Positions 52,565 through 61,374 of a stretch of 64,000 nucleotides of DNA are shown here, piece by piece. Position numbers and translations under genes: made by a program. Source of the stretch: Pseudomonas antarctica (GTDB lineage Bacteria; Pseudomonadota; Gammaproteobacteria; Pseudomonadales; Pseudomonadaceae); contig NZ_CP015600.1 of assembly GCF_001647715.1 (NCBI RefSeq), positions 3,286,001 through 3,350,000 on the forward strand. Reading direction: 5' to 3'. Numbering within the stretch: position 1 is the stretch's first letter; each line of letters begins with the position of its first letter. The notes beneath the pieces are model-generated. The model made no database searches and had not been told where the DNA came from. It worked only from the letters and a program-made list of their open reading frames with translations.

Positions 52565-53086
52565 ATGAGCCTGCACGATCTGAACACTTTCCCGGGCGTC
52601 ACCGCCCAACCCGACACCGCGACCACGAACTTCGTGTTCAACCACACCATGCTGCGGGTCAAAGACATCACCAAATCGCTGGACTTCTACACCCGCGTCC
52701 TGGGTTTTTCCCTGGTTGAAAAGCGCGACTTCCCGGAAGCCGAATTCAGCCTGTACTTCCTGGCCCTGGTGGACAAAGCCCAGATCCCGGCAGATGCCGC
52801 TGAACGTACCCAGTGGATGAAGTCGATTCCGGGCATCCTGGAACTGACCCACAACCACGGCACCGAAAACGATGCCGATTTTGCCTACCATAACGGCAAC
52901 ACCGACCCTCGTGGTTTTGGCCATATCTGCATTTCGGTGCCGGATATCGTGGCTGCCTGCGAGCGCTTTGAAGCGCTGGGTTGCGACTTCCAGAAACGTT
53001 TGACCGATGGCCGCATGAAAAGCCTGGCGTTCATCAAAGACCCGGACGCGTACTGGGTTGAGATTATTCAACCGGCGCCGATGTAA
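52565..53086 (+). CDS. gloA: lactoylglutathione lyase (glyoxalase I)
   Basis: A 173-residue metalloenzyme that isomerises the methylglyoxal-glutathione adduct to lactoylglutathione. It has metal ligands His in FNHTMLRVKD, Glu in PGILELTHNHG, His in GFGHICISVPD and Glu in YWVEIIQPAP. The extra N-terminal and internal residues make it the long, zinc-type class found in Pseudomonas and eukaryotes (relative to the 135-residue nickel type). GGAGGG lies seven bases before ATG 52565; the open frame upstream is not coding. Confidence 0.95.
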   Translation: MSLHDLNTFPGVTAQPDTATTNFVFNHTMLRVKDITKSLDFYTRVLGFSLVEKRDFPEAEFSLYFLALVDKAQIPADAAERTQWMKSIPGILELTHNHGTENDADFAYHNGNTDPRGFGHICISVPDIVAACERFEALGCDFQKRLTDGRMKSLAFIKDPDAYWVEIIQPAPM

Positions 53087-53141
53087 GCCGCTTATGGGTG
53101 GGTGCAGAGCGTCACTGATGCATTCCCACGCAGCGCGCAGG

Positions 53142-53180
53142 AACGAAAAAACCCCATGATCACTCATGGGGTTTTTCGTT
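53142..53180. terminator. bidirectional terminator between gloA and ahpF
   Basis: AACGAAAAAACCCCATGA (53142-53159) and TCATGGGGTTTTTCGTT (53164-53180) pair around TCAC, with A-run and T-run on the two sides, so both convergent genes can end here. Confidence 0.9.
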
Positions 53181-53193
53181 TTCGAGCGCGAAT

Positions 53194-54759
53194 TTATGCC
53201 GGAGCGGAGGTTCGGATCAGGTGATCGAAAGCACTCAAGGAAGCCTTGGCACCCTCGCCTACCGCAATCACGATCTGCTTGTACGGCACGGTGGTTACGT
53301 CACCGGCAGCGAACACCCCTGGCAGGGAAGTTTCGCCACGGGCATCGACAATAATCTCGCCACGAGGCGTCAGCTCCACAGTGCCCTTGAGCCAATCCGT
53401 GTTGGGCAGCAAACCGATCTGAACAAAAATGCCTTCCAGGTCGATGGTGTTGAACTCACCGCTATCGCGATCCTTGTATGCCAAGCCGGTGACTTTCTGG
53501 CCATCGCCTTTGACTTCACTGGTCAGCGCGCTGGTGATGACATCAACGTTCGGCAGGCTGTAGAGCTTGCGTTGCAACACCGCATCGGCGCGCAACTTGC
53601 TGTCGAACTCAAGCAACGTCACGTGGCTGACGATACCGGCCAGGTCGATGGCCGCTTCAACGCCAGAGTTACCACCGCCAATCACCGCTACGCGCTTGCC
53701 CTTGAACAACGGGCCATCGCAGTGTGGGCAGAAACACACGCCCTTGGCCTTGTATTCCTGCTCTCCCGGCACACCCATTTCGCGCCAGCGGGCGCCGGTG
53801 GCCAGGATCACGGTCTTGGACTTTAGGGTCGCACCGCTTTCAAAGCGAATCTCGTGCAAGCCACCGGCATTTTTCGCGGGGATCAAGCTGCTGGCACGTT
53901 GCAGGTTCATGATGTCCACGTCGTACTGACGCACGTGTGCCTCAAGGGCACTGGCCAGTTTCGGCCCTTCGGTCTCTTGTACAGAGATGAAGTTTTCGAT
54001 GGACATGGTGTCCAGTACCTGGCCGCCAAAACGCTCAGCCGCCACACCGGTGCGGATACCTTTACGCGCGGCGTAGATGGCAGCCGACGAACCGGCTGGG
54101 CCACCGCCGACGACCAGCACATCAAAGGCGTCTTTGGCGCTGATTTTCTCGGCGGCTTTTTCGATGCCGCTGGTGTCGAGTTTAGCGAGGATTTCTTCCA
54201 GGCCCATGCGGCCCTGGCCGAAGTTCACACCGTTGAGGTAAACACTGGGCACTGCCATGACCTTGCGCTCATCGACCTCAGCCTGGAACAGCGCGCCGTC
54301 GATAGCGACGTGACGGATGTTCGGGTTAAGCACCGCCATCAGGTTCAACGCTTGCACCACGTCCGGGCAGTTCTGGCATGACAACGAGAAGTAAGTCTCG
54401 AAGCTGAACTCGCCTTTCAAGGCGCGAATCTGTTCAATCACTTCGACACTGGCCTTCGACGGGTGGCCACCGACTTGCAGCAGGGCCAACACCAGCGAAG
54501 TGAATTCATGGCCCATCGGGATGCCGGCGAAACGCAGGCTGATATCGGCACCCGGGCGGTTGATGGAGAACGATGGCTTGCGCGCATCATCGCCATCGGT
54601 TTTCAGGGTAATCAGCGTGGTGAGGCTGGTTACGTCCTGCAAAAGAGCGAGCATTTCCTGGGATTTCGCGCCGTCGTCGAGGGAGGCGACGATCTCGATC
54701 GGCTGGGTGACCCGTTCCAGGTATGACTTCAACTGAGCTTTAAGATTGGCGTCCAACAT
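53194..54759 (-). CDS. ahpF: alkyl hydroperoxide reductase subunit F
   Basis: A 521-residue flavoprotein that passes electrons from NADH to AhpC. The N-terminal thioredoxin-like domain (1-200) has the CxxC SCQNCPD (about 129-132); the FAD-binding [17 protein letters not shown] follows near 215, the NAD motif [15 protein letters not shown] near 358, and the thioredoxin reductase-type active site CFCPHCDG near 345. Normal length. It lies downstream of ahpC on the same strand but a terminator-like hairpin separates them, so it may have its own promoter or rely on read-through. Confidence 0.96.
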   Translation of the reverse strand: MLDANLKAQLKSYLERVTQPIEIVASLDDGAKSQEMLALLQDVTSLTTLITLKTDGDDARKPSFSINRPGADISLRFAGIPMGHEFTSLVLALLQVGGHPSKASVEVIEQIRALKGEFSFETYFSLSCQNCPDVVQALNLMAVLNPNIRHVAIDGALFQAEVDERKVMAVPSVYLNGVNFGQGRMGLEEILAKLDTSGIEKAAEKISAKDAFDVLVVGGGPAGSSAAIYAARKGIRTGVAAERFGGQVLDTMSIENFISVQETEGPKLASALEAHVRQYDVDIMNLQRASSLIPAKNAGGLHEIRFESGATLKSKTVILATGARWREMGVPGEQEYKAKGVCFCPHCDGPLFKGKRVAVIGGGNSGVEAAIDLAGIVSHVTLLEFDSKLRADAVLQRKLYSLPNVDVITSALTSEVKGDGQKVTGLAYKDRDSGEFNTIDLEGIFVQIGLLPNTDWLKGTVELTPRGEIIVDARGETSLPGVFAAGDVTTVPYKQIVIAVGEGAKASLSAFDHLIRTSAPA

Positions 54760-54798
54760 ACGGGCGATTTCCTATTAATTCGGTTTATTGCAGACAAA

Positions 54799-54831
54799 AA
54801 AACGCCCGAGCGAAACTCGCCCGGGCGTTTT
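54799..54831 (-). terminator. terminator after ahpC
   Basis: AAAACGCCCG (54799-54808) pairs with CGGGCGTTTT (54822-54831), with further pairing inside. On the minus strand it is followed by a T-run, 59 bases after the ahpC stop. Confidence 0.85.
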
Positions 54832-54889
54832 GAGGGCGGTGCAGCTTACTTAAGGTGCGGCACAATCCGCCCTGAGGTGTTTCACAGGC

Positions 54890-55453
54890 TTAGATCTTGC
54901 CGACCAGGTCCAGGGACGGAGCCAGGGTGGCCTCGCCTTCTTTCCACTTGGCTGGGCACACTTCGCCCGGGTGGGCAGCAACATACTGAGCGGCCTTGAT
55001 TTTGCGCAGCAGCTCGGAAGCGTCACGGCCCACGCCGCCATCGTTCAGCTCAACGATTTTGATCTTGCCTTCTGGGTCAATCACGAACGTGCCGCGGTCA
55101 GCCAGGCCAGCTTCTTCGATCAGTACGTCGAAGTTGCGGGAAATGGTCAGGGTTGGGTCGCCGATCATGGTGTACTGGATTTTGCCGATGGCTGGCGAAG
55201 TGTTGTGCCAGGCAGCGTGAGCAAAGTGGGTGTCGGTGGAGACGCTGTAGATTTCGACGCCCAGTTTCTGGAATTCGGCGTAGTTGTCAGCCAGGTCTTC
55301 CAGCTCGGTTGGGCAGACGAAGGTGAAGTCGGCCGGGTAGAAGAACACTACGGACCATTTGCCTTTCAGGTCAGCATCCGACACGTCTACGAAGTTGCCG
55401 TTTTTGTAGGCGGTAGCTTTGAACGGTTTTACTTGGCTGTTGATGATAGGCAT
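54890..55453 (-). CDS. ahpC: alkyl hydroperoxide reductase subunit C (peroxiredoxin)
   Basis: A 187-residue typical two-cysteine peroxiredoxin that reduces peroxides. The peroxidatic Cys is in [11 protein letters not shown] (about 47) and the resolving Cys in GEVCPAKW (about 166). ATG 55453 is chosen because GGAGAG lies eight bases upstream and the family starts [11 protein letters not shown]; an upstream in-frame start at 55504 is not credible. It is the electron acceptor of AhpF encoded next. An OxyR-like half-site lies about 100 bases upstream. Confidence 0.96.
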   Translation of the reverse strand: MPIINSQVKPFKATAYKNGNFVDVSDADLKGKWSVVFFYPADFTFVCPTELEDLADNYAEFQKLGVEIYSVSTDTHFAHAAWHNTSPAIGKIQYTMIGDPTLTISRNFDVLIEEAGLADRGTFVIDPEGKIKIVELNDGGVGRDASELLRKIKAAQYVAAHPGEVCPAKWKEGEATLAPSLDLVGKI

Positions 55454-55544
55454 CGATGACTCTCCGTCAGGGGTTAGTAAGTTGATGAGATGAATCCTAC
55501 CCACTCTCTCCGACGATGGCTCATTGGCAAACCTGATGCTGACG

Positions 55545-55559
55545 ATTGGTTTTCGCTAT
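55545..55559. promoter_or_regulatory. OxyR-like half-site upstream of ahpC
   Basis: The 15-base ATTGGTTTTCGCTAT matches eight of ten fixed positions of the OxyR half-site ATAGNTNNNANCTAT. The second half-site expected seven bases on is poor. It lies about 92-106 bases before the ahpC start. Confidence 0.35.
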
Positions 55560-55586
55560 CAAGTGACACTATTAATAGAAGAAATC

Positions 55587-56519
55587 TCAAATCAGCGATT
55601 GGGTGGCCAAGGTCATGCCAAGAAAGGGCGTCGCTTCAACATAGCGCATGGCGGATTTCATGTCGCTCCAGCCGACGTAGCTCATCAACGACTTTAAATC
55701 CCAGCCGCTGCGATGGGCCCAGGTGGCAAAGCCTCGGCGCAACGAGTGACTAGTGTATAGGTCGGCAGGAATGCCTGCGCGCTCCAGCGCTTGGCGCAAC
55801 AGCGGGATGACGCTGTTGGGGTGCAGCCCCTCCTCGCCCAGGTTGCCCCAGCGATCTACTCCGCGAAACACTGGGCCACGCACCAGCGCCGACGCGTTGA
55901 GCCATTCGCTGTAGGCCTGCACCGGGCACAGCCGCAGCAACGCCGGGGTCTGGTAGGTCTTGCCGAGGTTGTCGCGGTCACTTTTACTGCGCGGCAGATA
56001 CAGGCTGATGCCGGCGCCCGGTACCGCCTGCACGTGCTCGATCGTCAGGCGGCACAACTCATCGCTGCGAAAACCGCGCCAGAAGCCCAGCAGGATCAAC
56101 GCTGTGTCGCGCTTGGCGCGCAGCAATCGCGGCTTATCCTCGTCAATACGTGCCTGAATTGCCTCCGCCTCCAAAGACGCAACCACCTGCTCAAGGTGCT
56201 TGAGCTGCAGCGGTTCGGCCTGCTTCTCCTGCGCCGGGTGCACCGCACGAATGCCCTTGAGCACCTTGCGCACCACCGGCGCCTTGGTCGGATCAGGGAA
56301 GCCCTGGCTCGTGTGCCACTGCGCCAATGCCGAGAGCCGTAGTTTCAAGGTGTTGACTGCAAGCACCCCGGCGTGTGCCACCAGATAACGCGCCACGCTA
56401 TCGCTGGTCGCGGGCAGGAACCCACCCCAACTTACCTCAAAGTGCTCAATGGCCGCGCGATAGCTGCGCCGCGTGTTGTCGCGGGTGGCGGCATTGAGAT
56501 AACGATCCAGATCGCTCAT
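55587..56519 (-). CDS. tyrosine recombinase/site-specific integrase
   Basis: A 310-residue phage-type integrase. The N-terminal SAM-like domain (about 1-95) is followed by the catalytic domain with Arg in GFWRGFRSDELCRL, Lys in YLPRSKSDRD, His-x-x-Arg in TSHSLRRGFAT, Trp in YVGWSDMKSAM and Tyr in RYVEATPF, so the active site looks complete. ATG 56519 is preferred to one 14 codons earlier. No attachment-site repeats or other mobile genes surround it. It lies between ahpC and a divergent KfrA-like gene, in what looks like a stable chromosomal location. Confidence 0.92.
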   Translation of the reverse strand: MSDLDRYLNAATRDNTRRSYRAAIEHFEVSWGGFLPATSDSVARYLVAHAGVLAVNTLKLRLSALAQWHTSQGFPDPTKAPVVRKVLKGIRAVHPAQEKQAEPLQLKHLEQVVASLEAEAIQARIDEDKPRLLRAKRDTALILLGFWRGFRSDELCRLTIEHVQAVPGAGISLYLPRSKSDRDNLGKTYQTPALLRLCPVQAYSEWLNASALVRGPVFRGVDRWGNLGEEGLHPNSVIPLLRQALERAGIPADLYTSHSLRRGFATWAHRSGWDLKSLMSYVGWSDMKSAMRYVEATPFLGMTLATQSLI

Positions 56520-56639
56520 GAAAGGCCTATTCGTACTGCAGACGGGTGTATTGGTGCTCAAAACCGCAATGACACGGGATAATACGCCAATATCCCATCT
56601 GTTAAATCATGAATTTAAACGATTTTTTATTCGTGTTAC

Positions 56640-56657
56640 AGTATGTACATACATACT
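56640..56657. promoter_or_regulatory. palindromic operator candidate upstream of the KfrA-like gene
   Basis: AGTATGT-ACAT-ACATACT: perfect seven-base arms with a four-base centre, in an A/T-rich stretch between the divergent integrase and kfrA-like genes, 32 bases before the latter's ATG. It overlaps a weak promoter-like GTTACA/TACATA pair. KfrA proteins are known to bind a repeat in their own promoter, so this is a plausible autoregulatory site. Confidence 0.5.
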
Positions 56658-56689
56658 ACATAACACAGTACTAAATCGACGGAGACTCC

Positions 56690-57697
56690 ATGGCTCGCGG
56701 CGGCATAAACAAAGCAGTAGTTCAAACGGCACGCCTGGCGATCCTTGCCCGCGGCGAGAACCCGAGCATCGACGCAGTCCGCATCGAAATGGGCAATACC
56801 GGTTCAAAGACCACAATTCACCGTTACTTGAAGGAGCTGGACGAGAGCGAAACCCGGCTGACGATCACCGAAGCGCCCATCGACGACGAACTGGGTGAGC
56901 TGGTCGCACGCCTGGCCCAGCGCCTTAAAGAAAAAGCCCAGGAGCCGATTGACCTGGCGTTGGCGCAGTTCGAACAACAGAAAGCCGCCCTACTCGCCCA
57001 GGTGGAAGCGCTTGAAGAGGCTCACAGCCAACTAAATCAGCAATTTGCGATCCAGGCCGCTGCCCTCGCAGAAGAAAGTGCTGCCCTGCAAACCGCGAGC
57101 ACCAGCCTGCAAACCGAGCAAACCCGTAACGCCGGGCTCAGCCAGGCGTGCAGCGATTACGAATTACGCATCAACGACAAGGACGAACAAATTCGTTCGC
57201 TGGAAGAAAAGCACCTGCACGCCCGGGAAGCCCTCGAGCATTACCGCAATGCAATCAAGGAGCAGCGCGAGCAGGAACAGCGACGTCATGAAGGCCAGTT
57301 GCAGCAGGTCCAGGCGGAACTGCGCCAAGCCCAGCAAAGCGCAATGGTGCGCCAGGATGAAATCACCCAACTGCACCGCGACAATGAGCGGCTATTGATT
57401 GAACACCGTGTGACGGCGAAGGAGTTGGCCGCCCTGCAGGAGCAAACTCGCAAAGACCAGGCCTTGCAGCTTAAGTTGAACGAACAGGCAAGCCTGATAG
57501 AGAGCGAGCGCACCCTGCTTCAGGAGCGCCTGCGGGTTGCCGTACTGGAGAGCCAGTCACGCCAGCAAGCGCTGAGCGAACACCAGCAGGCCAACAAAAC
57601 CCTGGAACTGGACCTTATCAAGGCCCAGGCCAGTATCGAGGCATTGCGCCTGACGGCCGTCGTTGCAACGACGCCAGAGGCAACGCCCGAGACCTGA
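56690..57697 (+). CDS. KfrA-like N-terminal DNA-binding, coiled-coil protein
   Basis: A 335-residue protein. The first 60 residues match the KfrA N-terminal DNA-binding domain (GGINKAVVQTARLAILARGE, IDAVRIEMGNTGSKTTIHRYLKEL). The rest, from about residue 75 to 320, is a long alpha-helical coiled coil rich in Gln, Glu and Ala. KfrA of broad-host-range plasmids is an autoregulator and segregation factor; chromosomal copies in pseudomonads have no set role. GGAGAC lies about ten bases before ATG 56690. Its stop abuts the convergent gor stop (TGATCA). Confidence 0.88.
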   Translation: MARGGINKAVVQTARLAILARGENPSIDAVRIEMGNTGSKTTIHRYLKELDESETRLTITEAPIDDELGELVARLAQRLKEKAQEPIDLALAQFEQQKAALLAQVEALEEAHSQLNQQFAIQAAALAEESAALQTASTSLQTEQTRNAGLSQACSDYELRINDKDEQIRSLEEKHLHAREALEHYRNAIKEQREQEQRRHEGQLQQVQAELRQAQQSAMVRQDEITQLHRDNERLLIEHRVTAKELAALQEQTRKDQALQLKLNEQASLIESERTLLQERLRVAVLESQSRQQALSEHQQANKTLELDLIKAQASIEALRLTAVVATTPEATPET

Positions 57698-59056
57698 TCA
57701 GTCCACCACAGGCGTGCGCATGGTGACGAATTCTTCCGCCGCCGTAGGATGCACGCCGATGGTTTCGTCGAAATGTTGCTTGGTCGCGCCCGCCTTGAGC
57801 GCGATCGCCAGCCCCTGAACGATCTCGCCGGCATCCGGCCCGACCATGTGGCAACCCAGGACTTTGTCGGTGTCGGCATCGACCACCAGTTTCATCAGGG
57901 TTTTTTCCTGGCAATCGGTCAGCGTCAGCTTCATAGGTCGGAAGCGGCTTTCAAAGACCTGCACCTTGTGGCCGTTCTTCTTCGCTTCTTCTTCGCTCAA
58001 GCCGACGGTGCCGATGTTCGGCAGGCTGAACACCGCCGTCGGAATCATCGCGTAATCCACCGGGCGGTACTGTTCTGGCTTGAACAGACGACGGGCCACC
58101 GCCATGCCTTCAGCCAGGGCCACCGGCGTCAATTGCACACGACCAATCACATCACCGATGGCCAGGATCGACGACTCAGCGGTTTGGTAAAGGTCATCCA
58201 CTTCAACAAAACCGCGCTCGTCCAGGGTGACACCGGTATTCTCCAGCCCCAGGTTGTCCAGCATCGGACGGCGACCGGTGGCGTAGAACACGCAATCGGC
58301 CTCCAGCACACGCCCATCTTTCAGGGTCGCCTTGAGGCTGCCGTCTGCTTGCTTGTCGATACGCTCGATATCGGCATTGAATTGCAGGTCCAGGCCGCGC
58401 TTGGTCAACTCTTCCTTCAGGTGCGTACGCACCGAGCCATCAAAGCCGCGCAGGAACAGATCGCCGCGATACAGCAGCGTCGTCTGTGCGCCCAAGCCAT
58501 GGAAAATACCCGCGAATTCAACTGCAATGTAACCACCGCCAACGACCAGCACGCGCTTAGGCAATTCTTTCAGAAAGAACGCCTCATTGGAGCCAATGGC
58601 GTGTTCACGCCCCGGGATCTCCGGGATCTGCGGCCAGCCACCCGTAGCGATCAAAATGTGCTTGGCGGTGTAACGCTCGCCATTGATTTCCACCTGGTGC
58701 GGATCAACCAGGCGTGCGTGCCCTTCATGCAAGGTCACGCCACTGTTAACCAGCAGATTCCGGTAGATGCCATTGAGGCGATTGATTTCGCGGTCCTTGT
58801 TGGCGATCAAGGTCGCCCAATCAAAGTTCGCTGCGCCCAGCGACCAACCAAAACCGCTGGCCTGCTCAAAGTCTTCGGCAAAATGCGCGCCGTAAACCAA
58901 CAGCTTCTTCGGCACGCAGCCAACGTTAACGCACGTGCCGCCCAGGTAGCGGCTTTCCGCCACGGCCACCTTGGCACCAAAGCCTGCGGCAAAGCGCGCC
59001 GCGCGAACACCGCCAGAACCGGCACCAATTACATACAGATCAAAATCGTAGGCCAT
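57698..59056 (-). CDS. gor: glutathione-disulfide reductase
   Basis: A 452-residue flavoenzyme that reduces GSSG with NADPH. FAD motif [14 protein letters not shown], redox disulfide in [15 protein letters not shown] (about residue 42-47), NADPH-binding [12 protein letters not shown] with the arginine-rich region, and dimer-interface [13 protein letters not shown] with the catalytic His near the C-terminus. Normal length. It is close to the AhpC/AhpF and glyoxalase genes, a thiol-protection neighbourhood, though each appears separately transcribed. Confidence 0.96.
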   Translation of the reverse strand: MAYDFDLYVIGAGSGGVRAARFAAGFGAKVAVAESRYLGGTCVNVGCVPKKLLVYGAHFAEDFEQASGFGWSLGAANFDWATLIANKDREINRLNGIYRNLLVNSGVTLHEGHARLVDPHQVEINGERYTAKHILIATGGWPQIPEIPGREHAIGSNEAFFLKELPKRVLVVGGGYIAVEFAGIFHGLGAQTTLLYRGDLFLRGFDGSVRTHLKEELTKRGLDLQFNADIERIDKQADGSLKATLKDGRVLEADCVFYATGRRPMLDNLGLENTGVTLDERGFVEVDDLYQTAESSILAIGDVIGRVQLTPVALAEGMAVARRLFKPEQYRPVDYAMIPTAVFSLPNIGTVGLSEEEAKKNGHKVQVFESRFRPMKLTLTDCQEKTLMKLVVDADTDKVLGCHMVGPDAGEIVQGLAIALKAGATKQHFDETIGVHPTAAEEFVTMRTPVVD

Positions 59057-59112
59057 TTCACTCTCCTCGGCAGGACATCAGCATACCGATTTAGATGGGA
59101 CTGAAAAACGAA

Positions 59113-59134
59113 AAAGCCACCCGAAGGTGGCTTT
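59113..59134 (-). terminator. terminator of galU with TTCG-type loop
   Basis: AAAGCCACC (59113-59121), loop CGAA, GGTGGCTTT (59126-59134). Read on the minus strand the loop is TTCG, a very stable tetraloop, and a T-run follows. It lies 29 bases after the galU stop. Confidence 0.9.
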
Positions 59135-59162
59135 CTCTTAAAACAGGTCAGGCAACCGTGAA

Positions 59163-60002
59163 TCAGTAAGCCTTGCCAGTTTTGTAGAAGTGCTCGTAGC
59201 AGAAGTTGGTCGCCTCGATGTAGCCTTCAGCGCCACCGCAGTCGAAACGACGGCCTTTGAATTTGTAGGCAATCACGCAGCCGTCTTTGGCTTGCTTCAA
59301 CAGGGCGTCAGTGATCTGAATCTCGCCACCCTTGCCTGGCTCGGTTTCTTCGATCAATTTGAAGATGTCCGGGGTCAGGATGTAACGGCCAATGATGGCC
59401 AGGTTCGAAGGTGCATCTTCCGGCGCTGGCTTTTCAACCATGTCACGCACGCGAATCAGGCCATCACCAATGTCATCACCGGCGATCACGCCGTACTTGT
59501 TGGTTTCCTGAGGATCGACCTCTTGAACCGCAACGATGGTGCAGCGGTATTTCTGGTACAGCTTGACCATCTGGGTCAGTACGCCGTCGCCTTCCAGGTT
59601 AACGCACAGGTCATCCGCCAGTACCACGGCGAACGGTTCGTCACCGATCAGTGGGCGGCCGGTCAGGATCGCGTGGCCCAAGCCTTTCATCTGGGTCTGA
59701 CGGGTGTAGGAGAACGAGCACTCGTCGAGCAATTTACGGATACCGACCAGGTATTTTTCCTTGTCGGTGCCCTTGATCTGGTTTTCCAGCTCGTAGCTGA
59801 TGTCGAAGTGGTCTTCCAGCGCGCGCTTACCGCGGCCGGTAACGATGGAAATTTCGTTCAGACCGGCATCCAGTGCCTCTTCGACGCCGTACTGAATCAG
59901 TGGCTTGTTCACCACCGGCAGCATCTCTTTAGGCATGGCTTTGGTCGCTGGCAAGAAGCGAGTGCCGTAACCGGCTGCTGGGAACAAGCATTTCTTGATC
60001 AT
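59163..60002 (-). CDS. galU: UTP-glucose-1-phosphate uridylyltransferase
   Basis: A 279-residue nucleotidyltransferase that makes UDP-glucose for envelope polysaccharides. The N-terminal signature is AAGYGTRFLPATKAMPKEMLP with the UTP-binding loop; further marks are VNKPLIQYGVEEALDAG, VLADDLCVN and VEKPAPEDAPSNLAIIGRYIL (of which VEKPAPEDAPSN is diagnostic). Normal length for the Pseudomonas enzyme. Transcribed alone and followed by a strong hairpin. Confidence 0.96.
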   Translation of the reverse strand: MIKKCLFPAAGYGTRFLPATKAMPKEMLPVVNKPLIQYGVEEALDAGLNEISIVTGRGKRALEDHFDISYELENQIKGTDKEKYLVGIRKLLDECSFSYTRQTQMKGLGHAILTGRPLIGDEPFAVVLADDLCVNLEGDGVLTQMVKLYQKYRCTIVAVQEVDPQETNKYGVIAGDDIGDGLIRVRDMVEKPAPEDAPSNLAIIGRYILTPDIFKLIEETEPGKGGEIQITDALLKQAKDGCVIAYKFKGRRFDCGGAEGYIEATNFCYEHFYKTGKAY

Positions 60003-60309
60003 ATGAGTCCTTACAAAGGGCTGTGCGTACGGAATTCGGCGCAGTCTAATGAGGCCGCAGTCACCTTACAATGGGTCCTGCTGGCGTTGCGATGTCAACA
60101 TAGAGAAAAAATGTGCGCGTAAGTTCCGCTGATCCTACAAGGGGCATTACCAACGGCACGACAAAACACGCCTTGACCCCTTTGTTTAAAAGGGCTGTAA
60201 CCGTTTTAGCACGCTTTTCGACGCAAGGCACTGACCTGCAACAACTTGCGCGCTTGCAGGGCGTTTGGCGCTATCATTACGCGCTTGAACCACACCACGA
60301 GATTGATAG
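60003..60309. other. 307-base intergenic region upstream of galU
   Basis: No gene is supported here. It must contain the promoter of galU (minus strand) and of the 61-aa gene (plus strand), with TTGCGC near 60245 and a TATCAT near 60272 as weak plus-strand promoter elements with 20-base spacing. No RNA gene was recognised. Confidence 0.4.
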
Positions 60310-60495
60310 ATGTCAGAACCCAAAGGCGTAAACGGCTACCTGATCACAAAGCGAGCGGACGGCTGGCACTTGATCAACTTCCACGGAGACAGCGTCGCCG
60401 GGGCATTTGCGACCGAAAGCCAGGCTGCTGCAGTAGCCGAAGTGTTTGTGGACGAAGCCGGCCACGCGTCGAGCAAAAGACCAAAGGGTAAGTAA
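60310..60495 (+). CDS. conserved small protein, 61 aa
   Basis: A 61-residue soluble protein (MSEPKGVNGYLITKRADGWH at the start, C-terminal SSKRPKGK), with mixed strand-helix character and no known motif. Support comes from an ATG after GAGAT-like bases, a stem-loop terminator right after the stop, and codon use like the flanks. I do not recognise a function. Confidence 0.7.
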   Translation: MSEPKGVNGYLITKRADGWHLINFHGDSVAGAFATESQAAAVAEVFVDEAGHASSKRPKGK

Positions 60496-60514
60496 GCATC
60501 AAAGCCCTTTGCAC

Positions 60515-60540
60515 AAAGCCCCGGTAATCGGGGCTTTTTT
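60515..60540 (+). terminator. terminator of the 61-aa gene
   Basis: AAAGCCCCG (60515-60523), five-base loop, CGGGGCTTT (60529-60537), then TTT; starts 20 bases after the stop. Confidence 0.92.
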
Positions 60541-60638
60541 GCGATTGGCTGTACCTAGGTGGCAGTTCGCTATAATCTTGCACAAACGCCCCACGACAGT
60601 GTCAGCGCCCCTCCAACACCCTCGACGACGATTCCACT

Positions 60639-60923
60639 ATGAACAAGATTCTGGCACTGCCTGCACTACTGGCGCTGATGGCCGGCTGCACCACCACTTC
60701 CGATACTTACCTGAAAAATGGCGAACAAGGCCTGACCATCGACTGCTCGGGCGAGGCGAACTCGTGGGCCAGTTGCTACGAAAAAGCCGATGCTTCCTGC
60801 GCAGGCACCGGCTACCGCATCGTCGGCACCGAAGGCACGCCGGCGCTGAAGGAAAGCGACAAGACCCTGGGCAAAGACGTGGGTAACTTCAAGAGCCGCA
60901 GCGTGGTTGTCGTCTGCAAGTAA
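60639..60923 (+). CDS. small lipoprotein with four cysteines
   Basis: A 94-residue lipoprotein: signal MNKILALPALLALMAGCTTT with the lipobox LMAGC at residues 13-17. The mature domain has cysteines in TIDCSGEA, ASCYEKA, ASCAGTG and VVVCK, likely two disulfides in a small beta-rich fold. This matches a common Pseudomonas lipoprotein type of unknown role. It has its own upstream terminator and stands alone. Confidence 0.82.
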   Translation: MNKILALPALLALMAGCTTTSDTYLKNGEQGLTIDCSGEANSWASCYEKADASCAGTGYRIVGTEGTPALKESDKTLGKDVGNFKSRSVVVVCK

Positions 60924-60932
60924 ACCCGATGG

Positions 60933-61163
60933 CTACAGATGAATTTCAGCGAACTTGATGCCTAGGCCGCGCAGGATTTCGATCAGGTCATCCAGGCGCG
61001 CAAATGATTCGACTTCATCGTGCTCATCCACCAGGAAAAAACTGCGACCGCCGCTTTTCTTGAAAAATACGATCCACTCGCCCAGGTGGGCAGGATTCTG
61101 GATGACATGGGTGGCCGAGATTTGGCCCTCGGCATGGCGGGCGGTGACGTGTTCACGTTTCAT
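60933..61163 (-). CDS. conserved small protein, 76 aa
   Basis: A 76-residue basic-to-acidic protein (MKREHVTARHAEGQISATHV; GEWIVFFKKSGGRSFFLVDE in the middle; helix DDLIEILRGLGIKFAEIHL at the end). It has a plausible start at 61163 with GGAAA seven bases upstream, and its codon pattern agrees with neighbours. No family recognised; not secreted. It is convergent with the lipoprotein gene. Confidence 0.65.
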   Translation of the reverse strand: MKREHVTARHAEGQISATHVIQNPAHLGEWIVFFKKSGGRSFFLVDEHDEVESFARLDDLIEILRGLGIKFAEIHL

Positions 61164-61304
61164 GACGGTTTCCAGAAAAGACAAATGCCGCGCATTCTCA
61201 AGGCTTGCGCGGCATTTTTTTGGATTGGATGACCGACAGTTTAACGGATCTACAAATCGCAGGGTAATGATCCTTTGTCGACAACACCTGACATCAACGC
61301 AAAA

Positions 61305-61340
61305 AAAAGCCTGACGCCGCTATCGTAGCGTCAGGCTTTT
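61305..61340. terminator. terminator between small genes
   Basis: AAAAGCCTGACGC (61305-61317) and GCGTCAGGCTTTT (61328-61340) are perfect 13-base arms with a ten-base loop and A/T runs, 35 bases after the end of the lipoprotein gene 61375..61725 (minus strand). Confidence 0.9.
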
Positions 61341-61374
61341 CTATCGGATTCAACGGCGTGGGTAAGCCTCAGGC

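Noticed and set aside
55454..56689. Attachment sites around the tyrosine recombinase
   Set aside because: No direct repeats, tRNA end or mobile-element genes were seen on either side.
57749..59104. 451-codon open frame antisense to gor
   Set aside because: Covers gor exactly and shows only mirrored composition.
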